Source of the DNA: Setophaga petechia
Taxonomy: Eukaryota; Chordata; Aves; Passeriformes; Parulidae
NCBI GenBank assembly: GCA_024362935.1
Contig: JANCRA010000114.1
Span: 744,001-808,000, forward strand
Direction: 5' to 3'
DNA: 64,000 nucleotides
Shown here: piece by piece, positions 54,541 through 64,000 of the stretch
How positions within the stretch are numbered: the first letter of the stretch is position 1
Layout of the letters: every line of letters starts with the position of its first letter
The notes under the pieces: generated by a model
What the model was told of the DNA's origin: nothing
Seen by the model: the letters and a program-made list of their open reading frames with translations, nothing else
Databases searched by the model: none
Program-made: the position numbers and the translations under genes

Positions 54541-55070
54541 GGCTGTGAGGCAGATGAGGGATCTTGGGACCATCTCTTACAGACTGACGTCCTAAAACAT
54601 AATAGTAATTATGCATTTCCCATTAAAATAAAATTTACTGAATTAATAAAATTATAGTTATTTTTCTTATTTATAAGAGTATTATTCTGTAATTGTATTA
54701 CCAAATTTTAGTATTTATATTATTAAGTCCATATATTTTTTAGCAAGCAAAAAATTTATTGGTCATTGGTTCTAAGTAACACAATTCACTACATTAATTC
54801 ATTGAGCAGTGTGGCTATTGATTTCTCCTTCTTTATGCTAATTAGTCCTGTTTTCAATCCTTTTGTCAGCTTTTTTATCATTTTCACAGACAGGATAAAA
54901 GGGGCCACTTCGGGGTCCGTGGAGAACTTTCTGGGGCACATTTGGGGCAGTTTTGGGTCTGGGGAGGGAATTCAGAGAGAACTTGAGGGTCTGGAGGAGA
55001 CTTGGGGGAGCCGGGTGAGCACTTGAAAGGAGCCCTCAGGGATTCCGAGGGACAGTTCGGGGTCCGGGGC
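54541..55070 (+). repeat. Duplicated flank, copy 2
   Basis: Uninterrupted counterpart of 42517-42706 plus 43548-43904. It shows the empty site of the LTR at 42707-43547 and continues past the point where ERV-D begins in copy 1. Confidence 0.85.
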
Positions 55071-55079
55071 AGCACTTGG

Positions 55080-55940
55080 GGGTCCAGGGCGGCCCTTGGA
55101 GGCCAGGGAGGGGAATTTGGGGCCCTTCAGGATACGGGCGTGCCCTTGGGGGGGCTCTTACAGGGCTCTCTGGGGCGCGGGGGGTGATGGGAGTTGTAGG
55201 CGCGGGTCTAATACGGTTTAACACGGGGCCGTGGAGCATCACGGGAGTTTGAGGCGCAGCTGCAATGGCTCTCGGTGGGGCGCAGGGCATGACGGGAAAT
55301 GAAGTCCCAGCTGAAACAGCGAAAGAGGGGCGCCGCGGAGCATGATGGAAGCCGTAGTCCCGGAAGTGGCTCGAACGCAGCGTTTGGGGGTTCCGGAAAG
55401 CGCTTGGCGAACACTTCTGCGTCCGTGCCGCGGGCTGAGATCCTCGGAGAAAGTAAACTGTTTGGGAGCACTTGCGGGGAGCTCTAAACGGGCTCTTTAG
55501 GGCGCGGGGCAAACCAGGAGTTCTAGGCGCGGGACCGTGTTTTGAGGGGCTCTGGGGCAGCGGGGGATGAGAGGAGATGAATTCCCAGAAGTGGCTGTAC
55601 CGGGCACCTGTGGGGTCGGGAGCAGTCAGGGGGTCCGGTGACGCTTTTGGGGGGTTCCCGAAAGGGCTCTGAGGTATCCTGGAGGGTCTGGGGGACCCTT
55701 AAGGGACAAAGGGGGGCGGATCCCGGGGGTTCTGTGGAGCGCGGGGCATGACGGTCGTTGTAGTCCCGGCTCCGTTAGGGCTCATTTGGGCCGCGGGGCA
55801 TGACGGGGGTTGTAGGCAAAAAGATGACGTCGCCCACCCTAGGCACCGCCGCCGAGGCCCCGATCCCAGCGCTGATTGGCTTTGGGCGGAGATGGGCGGG
55901 AGCCTCGGCAAATGGGATGCGGTGGAGGCGGGAACAGCCT
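55080..55940. promoter_or_regulatory. CpG-rich tract with repeated ZNF143-like motifs
   Basis: CpG-rich DNA in which a GCATGACGGGNNTTGTAG-type element recurs: near 55173 (GATGGGAGTTGTAGGC), 55238, 55286, 55338 (GCATGATGGAAGCCGTAGTC), 55746 (GCATGACGGTCGTTGTAGTC) and 55797 (GCATGACGGGGGTTGTAGGC), with weaker copies near 55510 and 55565. The pattern matches the reverse of the known ZNF143/THAP11 promoter element (ACTACAANTCCCAGCATGC type). CRE-like TGACGTCG (55824), inverted CCAAT GATTGGC (55883) and GC boxes (55893-55912) lie at the right end. Confidence 0.6.
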
Positions 55941-55944
55941 CCTC

Positions 55945-56275
55945 TGTACGTCCCAGTACAGACCAGTTCATCCCCAGTACAGCCCAGTTCATCCCAAGTA
56001 GAACCCAGTACAAGCCCACTGCCCCGCCAGTCCCTCCCAGTACAGCCCAGTTCCCCCCAATACACCCGAGTTTATTCCCAGTACCTCCCAGTTCACCCCA
56101 ATGTCATCCACAGGTAGCCCCAGTGTCCCCAGTCTCCTCTGCAATGGCCCCAGTGTCCCCAGTTTGCACCGTATCCCCCAGTGTCACTCCCAGTTTGTCC
56201 CAGTATCGCCCAGTGACTCCCACAGCGTTCCCAGTGTTCCCCAGCATGTTCCAGTCCTCCCCAGTGTTCCCAGGC
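55945..56275 (+). repeat. CCCAGT minisatellite
   Basis: Degenerate 10-20-bp units built around CCCAGTA/CCCAGTT/CCCAGTG. Open frames on both strands are artefacts of the repeat. Similar CCCAGT tracts are common in avian GC-rich chromosomes (general knowledge). Confidence 0.85.
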
Positions 56276-56820
56276 ACAGTTTAATTGCTCACGGTGGCCG
56301 TGGCAGCCAAACCCAGCAGTGGGGTCAGTGCAGTGCCCATGGCCACAGCCCTTGCAGGGGCCCAGTGCAGCTTGGGCTGATGATCCACCCTCACAGCTGG
56401 CCCAGGGCAGCTCTGCAGTGCCTTTGGTGGCACCTGGGGCTGGCACACACCTGAGCAGTGTGTCTGCTTGCAGTGGGGAAACTCAGGAGTTTGAGATTGC
56501 TGCAAAAAGTACAAAAAGGGAAAACCCCTCCTAGGCTGGGTGCAGCCAGCTCTGCAAGCACAGCAGGTCCCAGGGCAGTGAGGACAGACAGGATGGGGCT
56601 GGACAATGTGGGGCAAGGTTGTCCACACTGGGTCAGAGCTCCAGGCACAGCTTCTGTGAGCAGGCCAGAGCTGCTGAGGAGAGACCCTGGGTCAGTATCA
56701 ATCACAGAATGCTGCAATCACCTCTGCTCTACAGAGAAATTTAATAAAAGACAACCTTTAAAATTGGAATGTATATTTTATTACTGCTCTTTGAAATCTT
56801 TCTCCATAACAGGACTAGGA
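56276..56820 (+). other. Unassigned GC-moderate sequence
   Basis: No gene or repeat recognised. Antisense open frames of 108-117 codons lack supporting features. Confidence 0.45.
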
Positions 56821-57540
56821 AAACTTTAATGACCCTCTCAGGGCTTTGGTGTTGTTTACATCAGACTCAGTCCTTGGGAGTGTCTTGAAAAAACTTCTCA
56901 AAAAGTCAAAATTTAATTCAGAGTCCAAATTTCCTTGAAGTTTTTAATGGGTCCCACAGAGGGACACAACTGGGAAAATGTCCCCAGGTTCCATGAAGAG
57001 CAGAACAGTGATGACAGGTGGGGACAAGCAAGGCAAAGGTGTCTCTGGTGCTGAGCAAACCTGGATGTGTTTCAGGAATGCAAAGGGCCAAGGCCTGAGC
57101 CCCAGCCCCTGCCCAGGCAGATCCTGTCCCTCCCTCCTTGCTCAGGGCTCTTCCCAGGATGGGCACTGGCATGTGGGGATGGGCAATGCCAAGGGCAGGA
57201 GCATGGGGCGGCCCCTGCCAGGCTGTGAGCAGGGACAAGGAGGCAATGAGGCCCCAGGCCTGCAAGGGTCACTTGTCCCCTCGTGGCCTCAGGCCCAGGC
57301 CCAGCAGCCACGGCCAAAGTGCTGCCCCAGTTGGCTCTGGCAGGGCTGTCTTGCAGCTGCTGCCCATCCCTGTGCCCTGTGCAGCCCAGGCTGTCCCACG
57401 CTGTCCCTGCCCTGCGCCTCTGTCCCTGCAGGCTGTCGGCATCCCCCGGCTGCCCCACCTGGCTGGGCCCTTCCTTTGCTGACAGCTCTGCCTCCTGCCT
57501 GCCTCTGCCTGCCCACACAAAGCCTTGGCCTTGATACCAA
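56821..57540 (+). repeat. R5 block, isolated copy
   Basis: Close copy of 20100-20830, and of the inverted copy at 23816-24410, more than 30 kb away. The 220-codon open frame at 56978-57640 has changed frames in the other copies, so it is not considered a gene. Confidence 0.85.
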
Positions 57541-57850
57541 AAGTTTTAATTCAATTTCTACCATGCCTGTCAACTTTCAGCACAGGAACAAGGCATTCAG
57601 GCTCTGCTTTCCCAGCAGGAATGGTTGGAAGAGAAGATGAAGACATCTGGCTCAAGGGTGCAGGGATAGAAAAAACAAGGACAGAATCTGGGAACATGAG
57701 GTGGGTTTTATGGAAATGGGTAAATTGTAATTCATATTTAGTGACTGTATAGAAGCAAGATGCTGGTAGAATTAAATGTCCAACTTTCCCAGTCGTGTCC
57801 CTCTGTGGGACCCATTAAAACTTCAAGAAAATTTGAAGTCTAAATTTAAC
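57530..57850 (-). repeat. R5-associated spacer, inverted, with terminal inverted piece
   Basis: 57530-57760 is the inverted form of 23560-23815. 57783-57850 (GTGTCCCTCTGTGGGACCCATTAAAAC) is the inverted form of the R5 text at 56910-56965, so this R5 copy ends in an inverted echo of its own start about 0.85 kb away. Confidence 0.7.
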
Positions 57851-59091
57851 TTTGAGTTCTTCAGAAGTTTTTTGAAGACATGCTTAGGGAATGAGTCTGA
57901 TGAGTACTCCCCACTCCCTTCTAATTAATTAGTCTAGCTGCTTTCAATCTTTCCTTTTAGGCAAATACTCCTTTCTTGATCTTCTATAGTTCAATAATTA
58001 TAATTTCCCTTCTCAGGATTTTTTTGTACATGTGAGAAGTTTTAAATTGGTCCCTCTCCTATTTAATGCTTTGCATTTCTCCATGTTGAATTGCAGCAGC
58101 CATTATGTAGTGTAATTACATAACAGCTTTAGAAAGTATTTTTCTTGTCCGCCCAAATCTTGTCGAACCTAAATAATTTCATCCTTATAAAGCCTTACAA
58201 CAGGGCTGTTTCTGTTTGATTGAATCAAAAGATTGGAGAATTAGAAAGAAGACCACGCCATCAATTACAGAGTAGGAAATAATCAGAGGATAGTAATTTC
58301 TGTGTAATATATTACCACTCAAGAGAATTTGAATTAACTGAGTGATAAACTGAAAACATTCTTCCTATACATAAAACATTTTAATTACTTCTACAATATA
58401 CACACGGAGGAAAGAGGAAACAAATACAATTAGTTAATTAATTTATCTAGAGAAAAGGCACAAGGCAAAACTTTAACATTAGTGCATATTTCAGACATAA
58501 ATGCAGTTCCAGTCTGGTTCTATGATTCTATACTTAAATTAGTCTTAAATGGTAACAAATATATAAATTTAAATGTGTTGCAATGAAAAATTACGTAGTC
58601 ATTGTCTGGGCAGCTCTGTGTTGCTGTTGTTTAAGTAAGAAACATTTCATGCAAAGCAGTTCCTGCATTCAGTGATGCATCCACAACATTGCATTTATTA
58701 GTGATAACACTATATACATGTTTTCTCTGCCTACACATATTTTGTATTTTATAATGCATTCTAAATTCTTTTAATCATAATGGAAATTTGAATAAATTTG
58801 AAAGCTTACATAAAGAAAGTAATTAAAGCTTCATGGACAACCATTGCAAACTTCAGGCTCAGAAAGTACGAACAACGGTGGGCTGAGGAGAGAGAAAACA
58901 AGAGGGATGGAACTTCATAACCTGAAGCTATAATTAATTATAATTAAATTATAATGGGACATGTTAAAAATGCATGAAATTGTTGTCCTTCAAAAATTTG
59001 TCTTTGAATGCTGTTTCCTAGCAACAATGTATTTATCATTCTCAGGCAAAAAAATGCCGTCTTGCCATTCAGATACATTAATTATGATTTA
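57851..59091 (+). other. AT-rich intergenic DNA
   Basis: AT-rich sequence without long open frames, element ends or satellite units. Nothing is recognised. Confidence 0.55.
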
Positions 59092-59760
59092 TTTTTTTTT
59101 TTTCCAATTGGGCAACTCATGGATAGCACAACTCTCCAGGCTCAAAATTTACACGTGGCACCTGCTTTAATTTTCTTCCTGCTTCCCTGATCAAAAGTAC
59201 CGTGACAAATAAGGTTGATGAAAATACTTATGAGCATTTTTAAATACAAAATTTCACTGTTAAATGAAAGTTATTTAACCTTGTGTTTAATTGTCTATGG
59301 CGATCAAGGTAATATTCTGAGCATATAATTTAAACTGTGATTCGTGTAATTAAAATTTTTTGTAAAAATATTTTTTCTTCCACCAATAATGAATTAATTC
59401 TGTTCCTTTTAATTTAATGTTGCATTGAGTGAATGCTATTTCCTTCTCTAAAAAAAAAAAAAATTCATTATTGGTGGAAGAAAAAATATTTTTGCAAAAA
59501 ATTTTAATTACACAAATCACAGTTTAAATTATATGCTCAGAATATTACCTTGATCGCCATAGACAATTAAACACAAGGTTAAATAACTTTCATTTAACAG
59601 TGAAATTTTGTATTTAAAAATGCTCATGAGTATTTTCATCAACCTTATTTGTCACGGTACTTTTGATCAGGGAAGCAGGAAGAAAATTAAAGCAGGTGCC
59701 ACGTGTAAATTTTGAGCCTGGAGAGTTGTGCTATCCATGAGTTGCCCAATTGGAAAAAAA
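59092..59760. repeat. Near-perfect foldback (inverted repeat, ~300-bp arms)
   Basis: The left arm 59092-59395 (TTTTTTCCAATTGGGCAACT ... CCACCAATAATGAATT) is the reverse complement of the right arm 59462-59760, with a 66-bp AT-rich spacer. I count only a handful of mismatches by eye, all of C/T type, for example near 59232, 59342 and 59362. The arms therefore agree at about 98-99%. A transcript through it would fold into a long hairpin. No terminal target duplication or transposase is seen. Confidence 0.9.
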
Positions 59761-61640
59761 ACCATCAACAGAGGAAAATTATTTATGTTTAAACCAGACC
59801 AGCTTTTTAAAATACGGAAAGAACTTGACAACAACACTGAAAAAACCCTCTCCTTTCCTCACCTTGATGTTGAAGAAATGAATAATAGCAACAGTTTTCT
59901 ATGAAAAAGAGCCTATCGTGCTGCTTTTTAGCATATTTTCATAACTTGATGGGGAAGCAGCTTGGTTTGTGTCATGGTTTGACATGCTAGAATATGTAGA
60001 ATTTCACAGGGCTGGATTGGCTGGCTTTTCATGACACAGTTATCATCTTTTGAGAAAGTTTGTGCTTCTCTCATCACCTTCTGACCAGAATAGCTCTTAC
60101 CTCCAAAGCAGCAAATTAGCTCATTTTTTTAATTGTTATTGCGCTATGCAGAAAAAGTTGTGTGCACTCTTTTCACTTCACTGATGATTTTTGTAACAAA
60201 CTGAGCAACACGCAGGAGACACAAGCACGAAAACTTTGGCATTTTGTATTTTTTGCATAACGATCGGGAGTAAATTTTATAAACTATAAAAACACCTGAA
60301 ATATTAACACGTTAATAACCTAATCTACAATAACTTCATCAGCTTCATGTGTCTTTAGAAGGATTTGCAGCCATCAGATTTTTGAAAGACTCGTATTACA
60401 GCTGGCAAGAACTTCATTTTCATAGTGATGCTTTTCCAGCAGAAAAGAATTCTTATCACTACGTTTTGAATTTATAGAAGGGAAATGACTTTCTCCCTAT
60501 TTGGTCAAGAAGCTGTGGGTATTTTTTCTCTCCCTATTGAATTTAGTCAAGCTTTTGTCATTCCAACCTAGTTTATTTCAATACAGCCTTTCTTGAAATG
60601 GCACACAGAAACCACATCGACATCTGAATTAACCCTGAATTTATTTGTTGGGGACCACTCTTGCACAAGCTGTATTTATATCAAATTATATTAGTGACAG
60701 TATTAGAAACAGGACCTTCATATCCTGAGGAATTTCTCTCCAGTGTTTGTATCAGAAAGCAACAAGTTTTCAAATCCCTTTTTAAATTAAACTCTGCTAA
60801 ATATCCCAAATTAAGCCCTTGCGCAGTGCTGCATAACTGATTTTCCTATGGTTCAGGATTGATCTTCATTTTAACACTTTTATTCGGGTCTGAATGAATC
60901 CATATTTGGAATCTGTAACTCATTCTCACATGGCTTATTTCTAACCATTTAATAGCGTTAGTAATTTACCTAAGTTAAATTACACAGCTAAATTACATAG
61001 AATACTTTAATTTGTTACAAAATGTTGCTTCTGCCTCCAGCAATATCAGATGGTTTTTTTGTTAATGAAAGATGTTACAACATTAAGAAAGCAATTAATT
61101 TTATTTCTTTTGTACGTTTTCCATTGAAAAAATTCCTAATTGGCATAAGAAACAATGAATCAACATCATTTGACATAACCCGCTATCTCCTGTGAGTCAA
61201 GAGTTAAGTAATTTTCACTTCACTACCAAAATCTTCCAGGGAGCTTTCTGCTGTTAACTCGTATCATCAATTATATTCAGTGTTGAGGGAATTGCAGCTG
61301 CACGCAACAGGCAAGGAAATATCATCCTTATATCATACTTATACTTCATAATATCACTCCAGGACATTTCACCATTCCCTTTGTGTGAAGAGACTTGGTG
61401 ATCTTAAAAATGTTCCTCAGTTCTCTTGAAAAGTTCTTTTCTTTTACTATAAAATGGCAAGGAAAAAAATAGAATATGAATATTTAATGATAAATATGAC
61501 CTTGATTCCATTTTTTTTTTTTTTTACACCACTTGGTGTAAGACTGCAGGGTTGCAATGCTTTACAAATATACGTGTCCCCGGGCCCAGGTTTTGCGCCG
61601 CTTCAGCTCCACAGAGACGGGGGTAAAGTGAAAAACACAA
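59761..61640 (+). other. AT-rich intergenic DNA next to the MROH gene
   Basis: No satellite, LTR or gene recognised. A T16 run lies at 61509-61525, followed by a small inverted motif ACACCACTTGGTGT. This is the 3' flank of the minus-strand gene. Confidence 0.55.
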
Positions 61641-61644
61641 ACAG

Positions 61645-61650
61645 TTTATT
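61645..61650 (-). terminator. Poly(A) signal of the MROH-family gene
   Basis: AATAAA on the minus strand (TTTATT on the plus), 132 bases after the stop codon of the terminal exon. It is the first canonical signal downstream. Confidence 0.75.
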
Positions 61651-61781
61651 AAGGGAAAGCCAAGCGAAGCGAAGGGGTGAGCTGGGAGGTAAAAAAGGGC
61701 ATGGGTGGGGCCTGAGGGCTGCAGGGAAGGAGCTGCCAACAGGGAGAGAGATGGCAGGAGCTGTTGGAGCTTCGCACAGGC

Positions 61782-63941
61782 TCAGCTGTGAGCAGCCAGA
61801 GCCATGCCTGGAGCTGCAGCTGGTCCCTTCTGATATGCAGGTTCTCCCATCTTTGATGGGAACTGAAAATCATCAAAGGAGGCCAGTACAGGTAGATCTG
61901 ATCTAGGAGACAGACGAAGTTCTGCAGATCTTCTTTCGAATTTCATCTGAATCCATGTACTCATGCCGGATAGGATCTCGTCTTCTCTGAGGGCTTGAAG
62001 AGCTGGAAGAGAGAGGAACAGAGCCATGGTCAGAGGCCAGATAGAGGGAATCCAACGAAAGCCTCCTGCCAGGGCCATCCCAGCCGGCTCTTGCCATGGC
62101 CAAGAGGGAGCGGGAGACAAGGGCTTCGGCCGGAAGGTGCTGGCCACGGATCACTCCCCTTGTCCCCGGAAGCTCTCCGGGCTGTGCCCCCCACGCGGCT
62201 GCCCTGACTCACCCTGACTGAGGAGCTGGAGCTCCTCCTTCTGCCCCATCACGAGCACTCCGGCCACCCCTGGCAAGACAGAGCATGTGGCGGCGCCAGG
62301 CGGCACAGCTGCCCGACACGGGCGCTGCCAGCCCTGTGGCCGCACGCCCTCCTCCCGGGCAGGGCTCCTGCCGGCCCTGCCGCACGCTGCCGGCCGAGAG
62401 CACGGCTGCGGGAGGGCGGCGGCAGCGCCCAGGACGGGCGGGGCTGCAGCGGCACGGGCGCGGCTCCTGCTGCCGGGCTAGCAGCCGGGCCGGGAGGCGG
62501 GAAGGGGCGCCGGGCTGCTGGCTCACCGATCAACCTGACGGCCGCCTTTCGCAGGGACCTCTGTGGGCGCTGCAGGTGCGGCAGGGCCCAGCGCAGGTGC
62601 TCGGCCGCTCGGCTCTCGTCCTGCAGCAGCTGCGGAGAGCGCCGGCCGGGAAGGTTTGGCGCGGGCTCTGCCCCTCGGCCGGGCGCTCCCTGCGCCCTGC
62701 ACCGGCCGAGCCGGCGCGCACGGCCCAGGGCAGGGAGCGGCGTGGGGGGCGCAGGCCGGCGGGCCCAGCTGCGGCGCCGGGCAGGGGCACAGCTGCCAGC
62801 CCTCCACACTGAGCACCGGGGGCAGGAGGCTTCTCCACTCCAGCCTGCGGCTGGGGCTCGCGGGTGTCCTTACCAGGCTCTGGGCGAACTCCATCCGCCG
62901 CTTCTTGCTCAGGAGCTCCTGGAGATCCCTCCTCCTTAGGAAGCGTGCGGCACAAAGCAGGGCTTCGCGAGAGGCCTGCAGAGCAGCAGAGAGCCGCACG
63001 TGGCACCGGAGCGCGGGGGAGTCACACGGGAGCTGGCTCCCTGTGCCAAGGCCAGGGGAGGCTGGAGCCCACGAGGCGCCGGGGCAGGAGGCGGCCGAGC
63101 CCCCTCCCAGGGATGCGGCAGCATCACACCAAACCTCACCTCGGCCACGTGCACGTTCTCATGGTGCCAGCCCAAGAATAGAGGGAGCAGGCTCTGGCTC
63201 ACAATTGTGGTAAGAGGATTTCCCCCCTCCTCCACTTGCAACTCCATCACCTTGCTGAAGAGCTGGATGGAGAGCAGCTGCACATGGCTGTTGTCCTGGA
63301 GGAAAGGAGAAGTCCTAAGCACCAGCTACTCCAGGCCCATTGGGGCAAAGGCCCAAACATGCAGCGGGCACAAAGTTTCCAGGCAGGCAGCATCCAGTGC
63401 CCACGGCTGGGGGCACAGAGCCTTACGTTCTCAAAGTGTGGCAGGAGGGACTCCACCAGCTTCAGGGTGGTGATGCTGGGTATCTCGAGGTCTTTGTCCT
63501 GGAGCACATGCGTGAGCACAGAGAGGCTCATCCCGACCATCTCTGCATCTGGATCCGCCAGCTGCTCCACCAGGTGTTGACAGAGGCCGCATATTCCTCC
63601 GGCCTGTGTGCAAGACCAGGCTGTGCTGTGAATCCATGACTGGCCGCAGCACCAACAGCTGCTTGGGGCACTCAGGCAGCTGAAGCGGGAGTCGGGAGAG
63701 CTGGCAGCAGCTGCCTCTGCTGCCAAAGCCCAGCCAAGCCCTGTGGTCTGCCTTCCCCAGCCCCACGCTGCCAGTGCGGCTTCACCCACTGTCCCCTTCT
63801 CACCAGCGAGGGCTCCTTGCTGAGCACCACGAGGCCTCTGAGCTCCAGGCGCAGCCTGTCCCTGCTCTGGCTCGGCAGGTGCCGGGATAGCACCAACAGG
63901 GCACTGGGACCGTGTTTGCTCAGGTCCAGACACTCCAGGAG
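61782..63941 (-). CDS. Maestro HEAT-like repeat (MROH) family protein, last seven exons
   Basis: Exons on the minus strand: 63941-63804, 63603-63427, 63295-63140, 62975-62874, 62629-62527, 62269-62213 and 62002-61782. All introns have AG/GT borders, and phases join without a break to a 954-base frame (317 residues and a stop). The first four exons are whole codons (46, 59, 52 and 34). Residues are helical and Leu-rich, as in HEAT repeats: LVEQLADPDAEMVGMSLSVL, VQLLSIQLFSKVMELQ and SREALLCAARFLRRRDLQEL recall avian MROH proteins. The terminal exon is less typical (MSTWIQMKFERRSAELRL, DDFQFPSK) and its frame rests on splice phase. The 5' part is beyond the window. These proteins are multicopy and poorly characterised in birds, and no catalytic role is known to me. 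Confidence 0.85.
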
Positions 63942-64000
63942 CTGAAGGGCACAGGGCAGTGGCAGGGGAGCCGGCCGGCAGGAGCCCGGAGCCGCTGCAG

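Noticed and set aside
56978..57640. 220-codon frame in R5
   Set aside because: The same DNA in three other R5 copies breaks or shifts the frame, and both strands are open. It is repeat sequence.
57851..61640. tRNA, rRNA or small RNA genes in the AT-rich right part
   Set aside because: No tRNA box A/B pair or other recognisable RNA gene was found by reading. The only structured element is the foldback, reported separately.
61454..63639. Plus-strand open frames up to 216 codons over the MROH gene
   Set aside because: They are antisense shadows of GC-rich exons and introns. The minus strand has consistent splice sites and phase.

Overview
The window is vertebrate nuclear DNA, almost certainly avian and most likely passerine. 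The evidence is a CR1 LINE fragment with a recognisable reverse-transcriptase C-terminus, a partial multi-exon gene of the maestro HEAT-like repeat (MROH) family that is multicopy in birds, avian-type GC-rich minisatellites, and many endogenous retroviruses (ERVs) and solo LTRs. Only one host gene is visible, at the right edge on the minus strand. Everything else is satellite, duplicated non-coding blocks and retroelements, which would fit heterochromatin, a W-like chromosome or a repeat-rich microchromosome (inference).

Region 1 (1-32,700) is a mosaic of six repeat families, named here R1-R6. R1 is a ~38-bp satellite with a GTGTCACAATGG core. R2 is a ~20-bp satellite with a TGTGATGTCACA core. 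R3 is a ~187-bp tandem unit. R4 is a ~1-1.4-kb GC/AT composite, R5 a ~0.7-1.1-kb GC-rich block and R6 a ~1.1-kb block. They recur in a fixed order (R3-R1-R4-R2-R5-R3-R1) in both orientations, so they behave as a higher-order repeat with inversions. Into it are inserted ERV-A (7417-16000, class I-like, tRNA-Arg primer site, pol decayed, env partly open), a minus-strand LTR-gag fragment ERV-B (16001-16659), a solo LTR with target-site duplication (21130-21513) and a CR1 fragment (31265-31660).

Region 2 (32,700-50,260) holds two related gammaretrovirus-like proviruses. ERV-C (32930-40482) has a tRNA-Phe primer site, lacks most of gag, RT and half of integrase, and carries an unusual Cys-rich open frame between pol and env. 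ERV-D (43905-50260) has a tRNA-Pro primer site and a full-length open gag with an in-frame UAG before protease. Most of pol is cleanly deleted, and a 406-codon env frame remains that lacks the usual fusion subunit ectodomain. Two further LTRs (41962-42460 and 42707-43547) lie between them.

Region 3 (50,260-57,850) has a ~3.6-kb imperfect palindrome of strand-asymmetric G-rich/C-rich DNA around a CpG-rich promoter-like spacer. It is followed by a solo LTR, a second copy of the sequence flanking ERV-D, a CpG-rich tract with repeated ZNF143-like motifs, a CCCAGT minisatellite and another R5 block.

Region 4 (57,850-64,000) is AT-rich single-copy-looking DNA containing a near-perfect ~300-bp-arm foldback (59092-59760), then the last seven exons of the MROH gene with its poly(A) signal. 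The MROH gene continues beyond the window on its 5' side. Homology calls are from reading motifs by eye; no database search was run.
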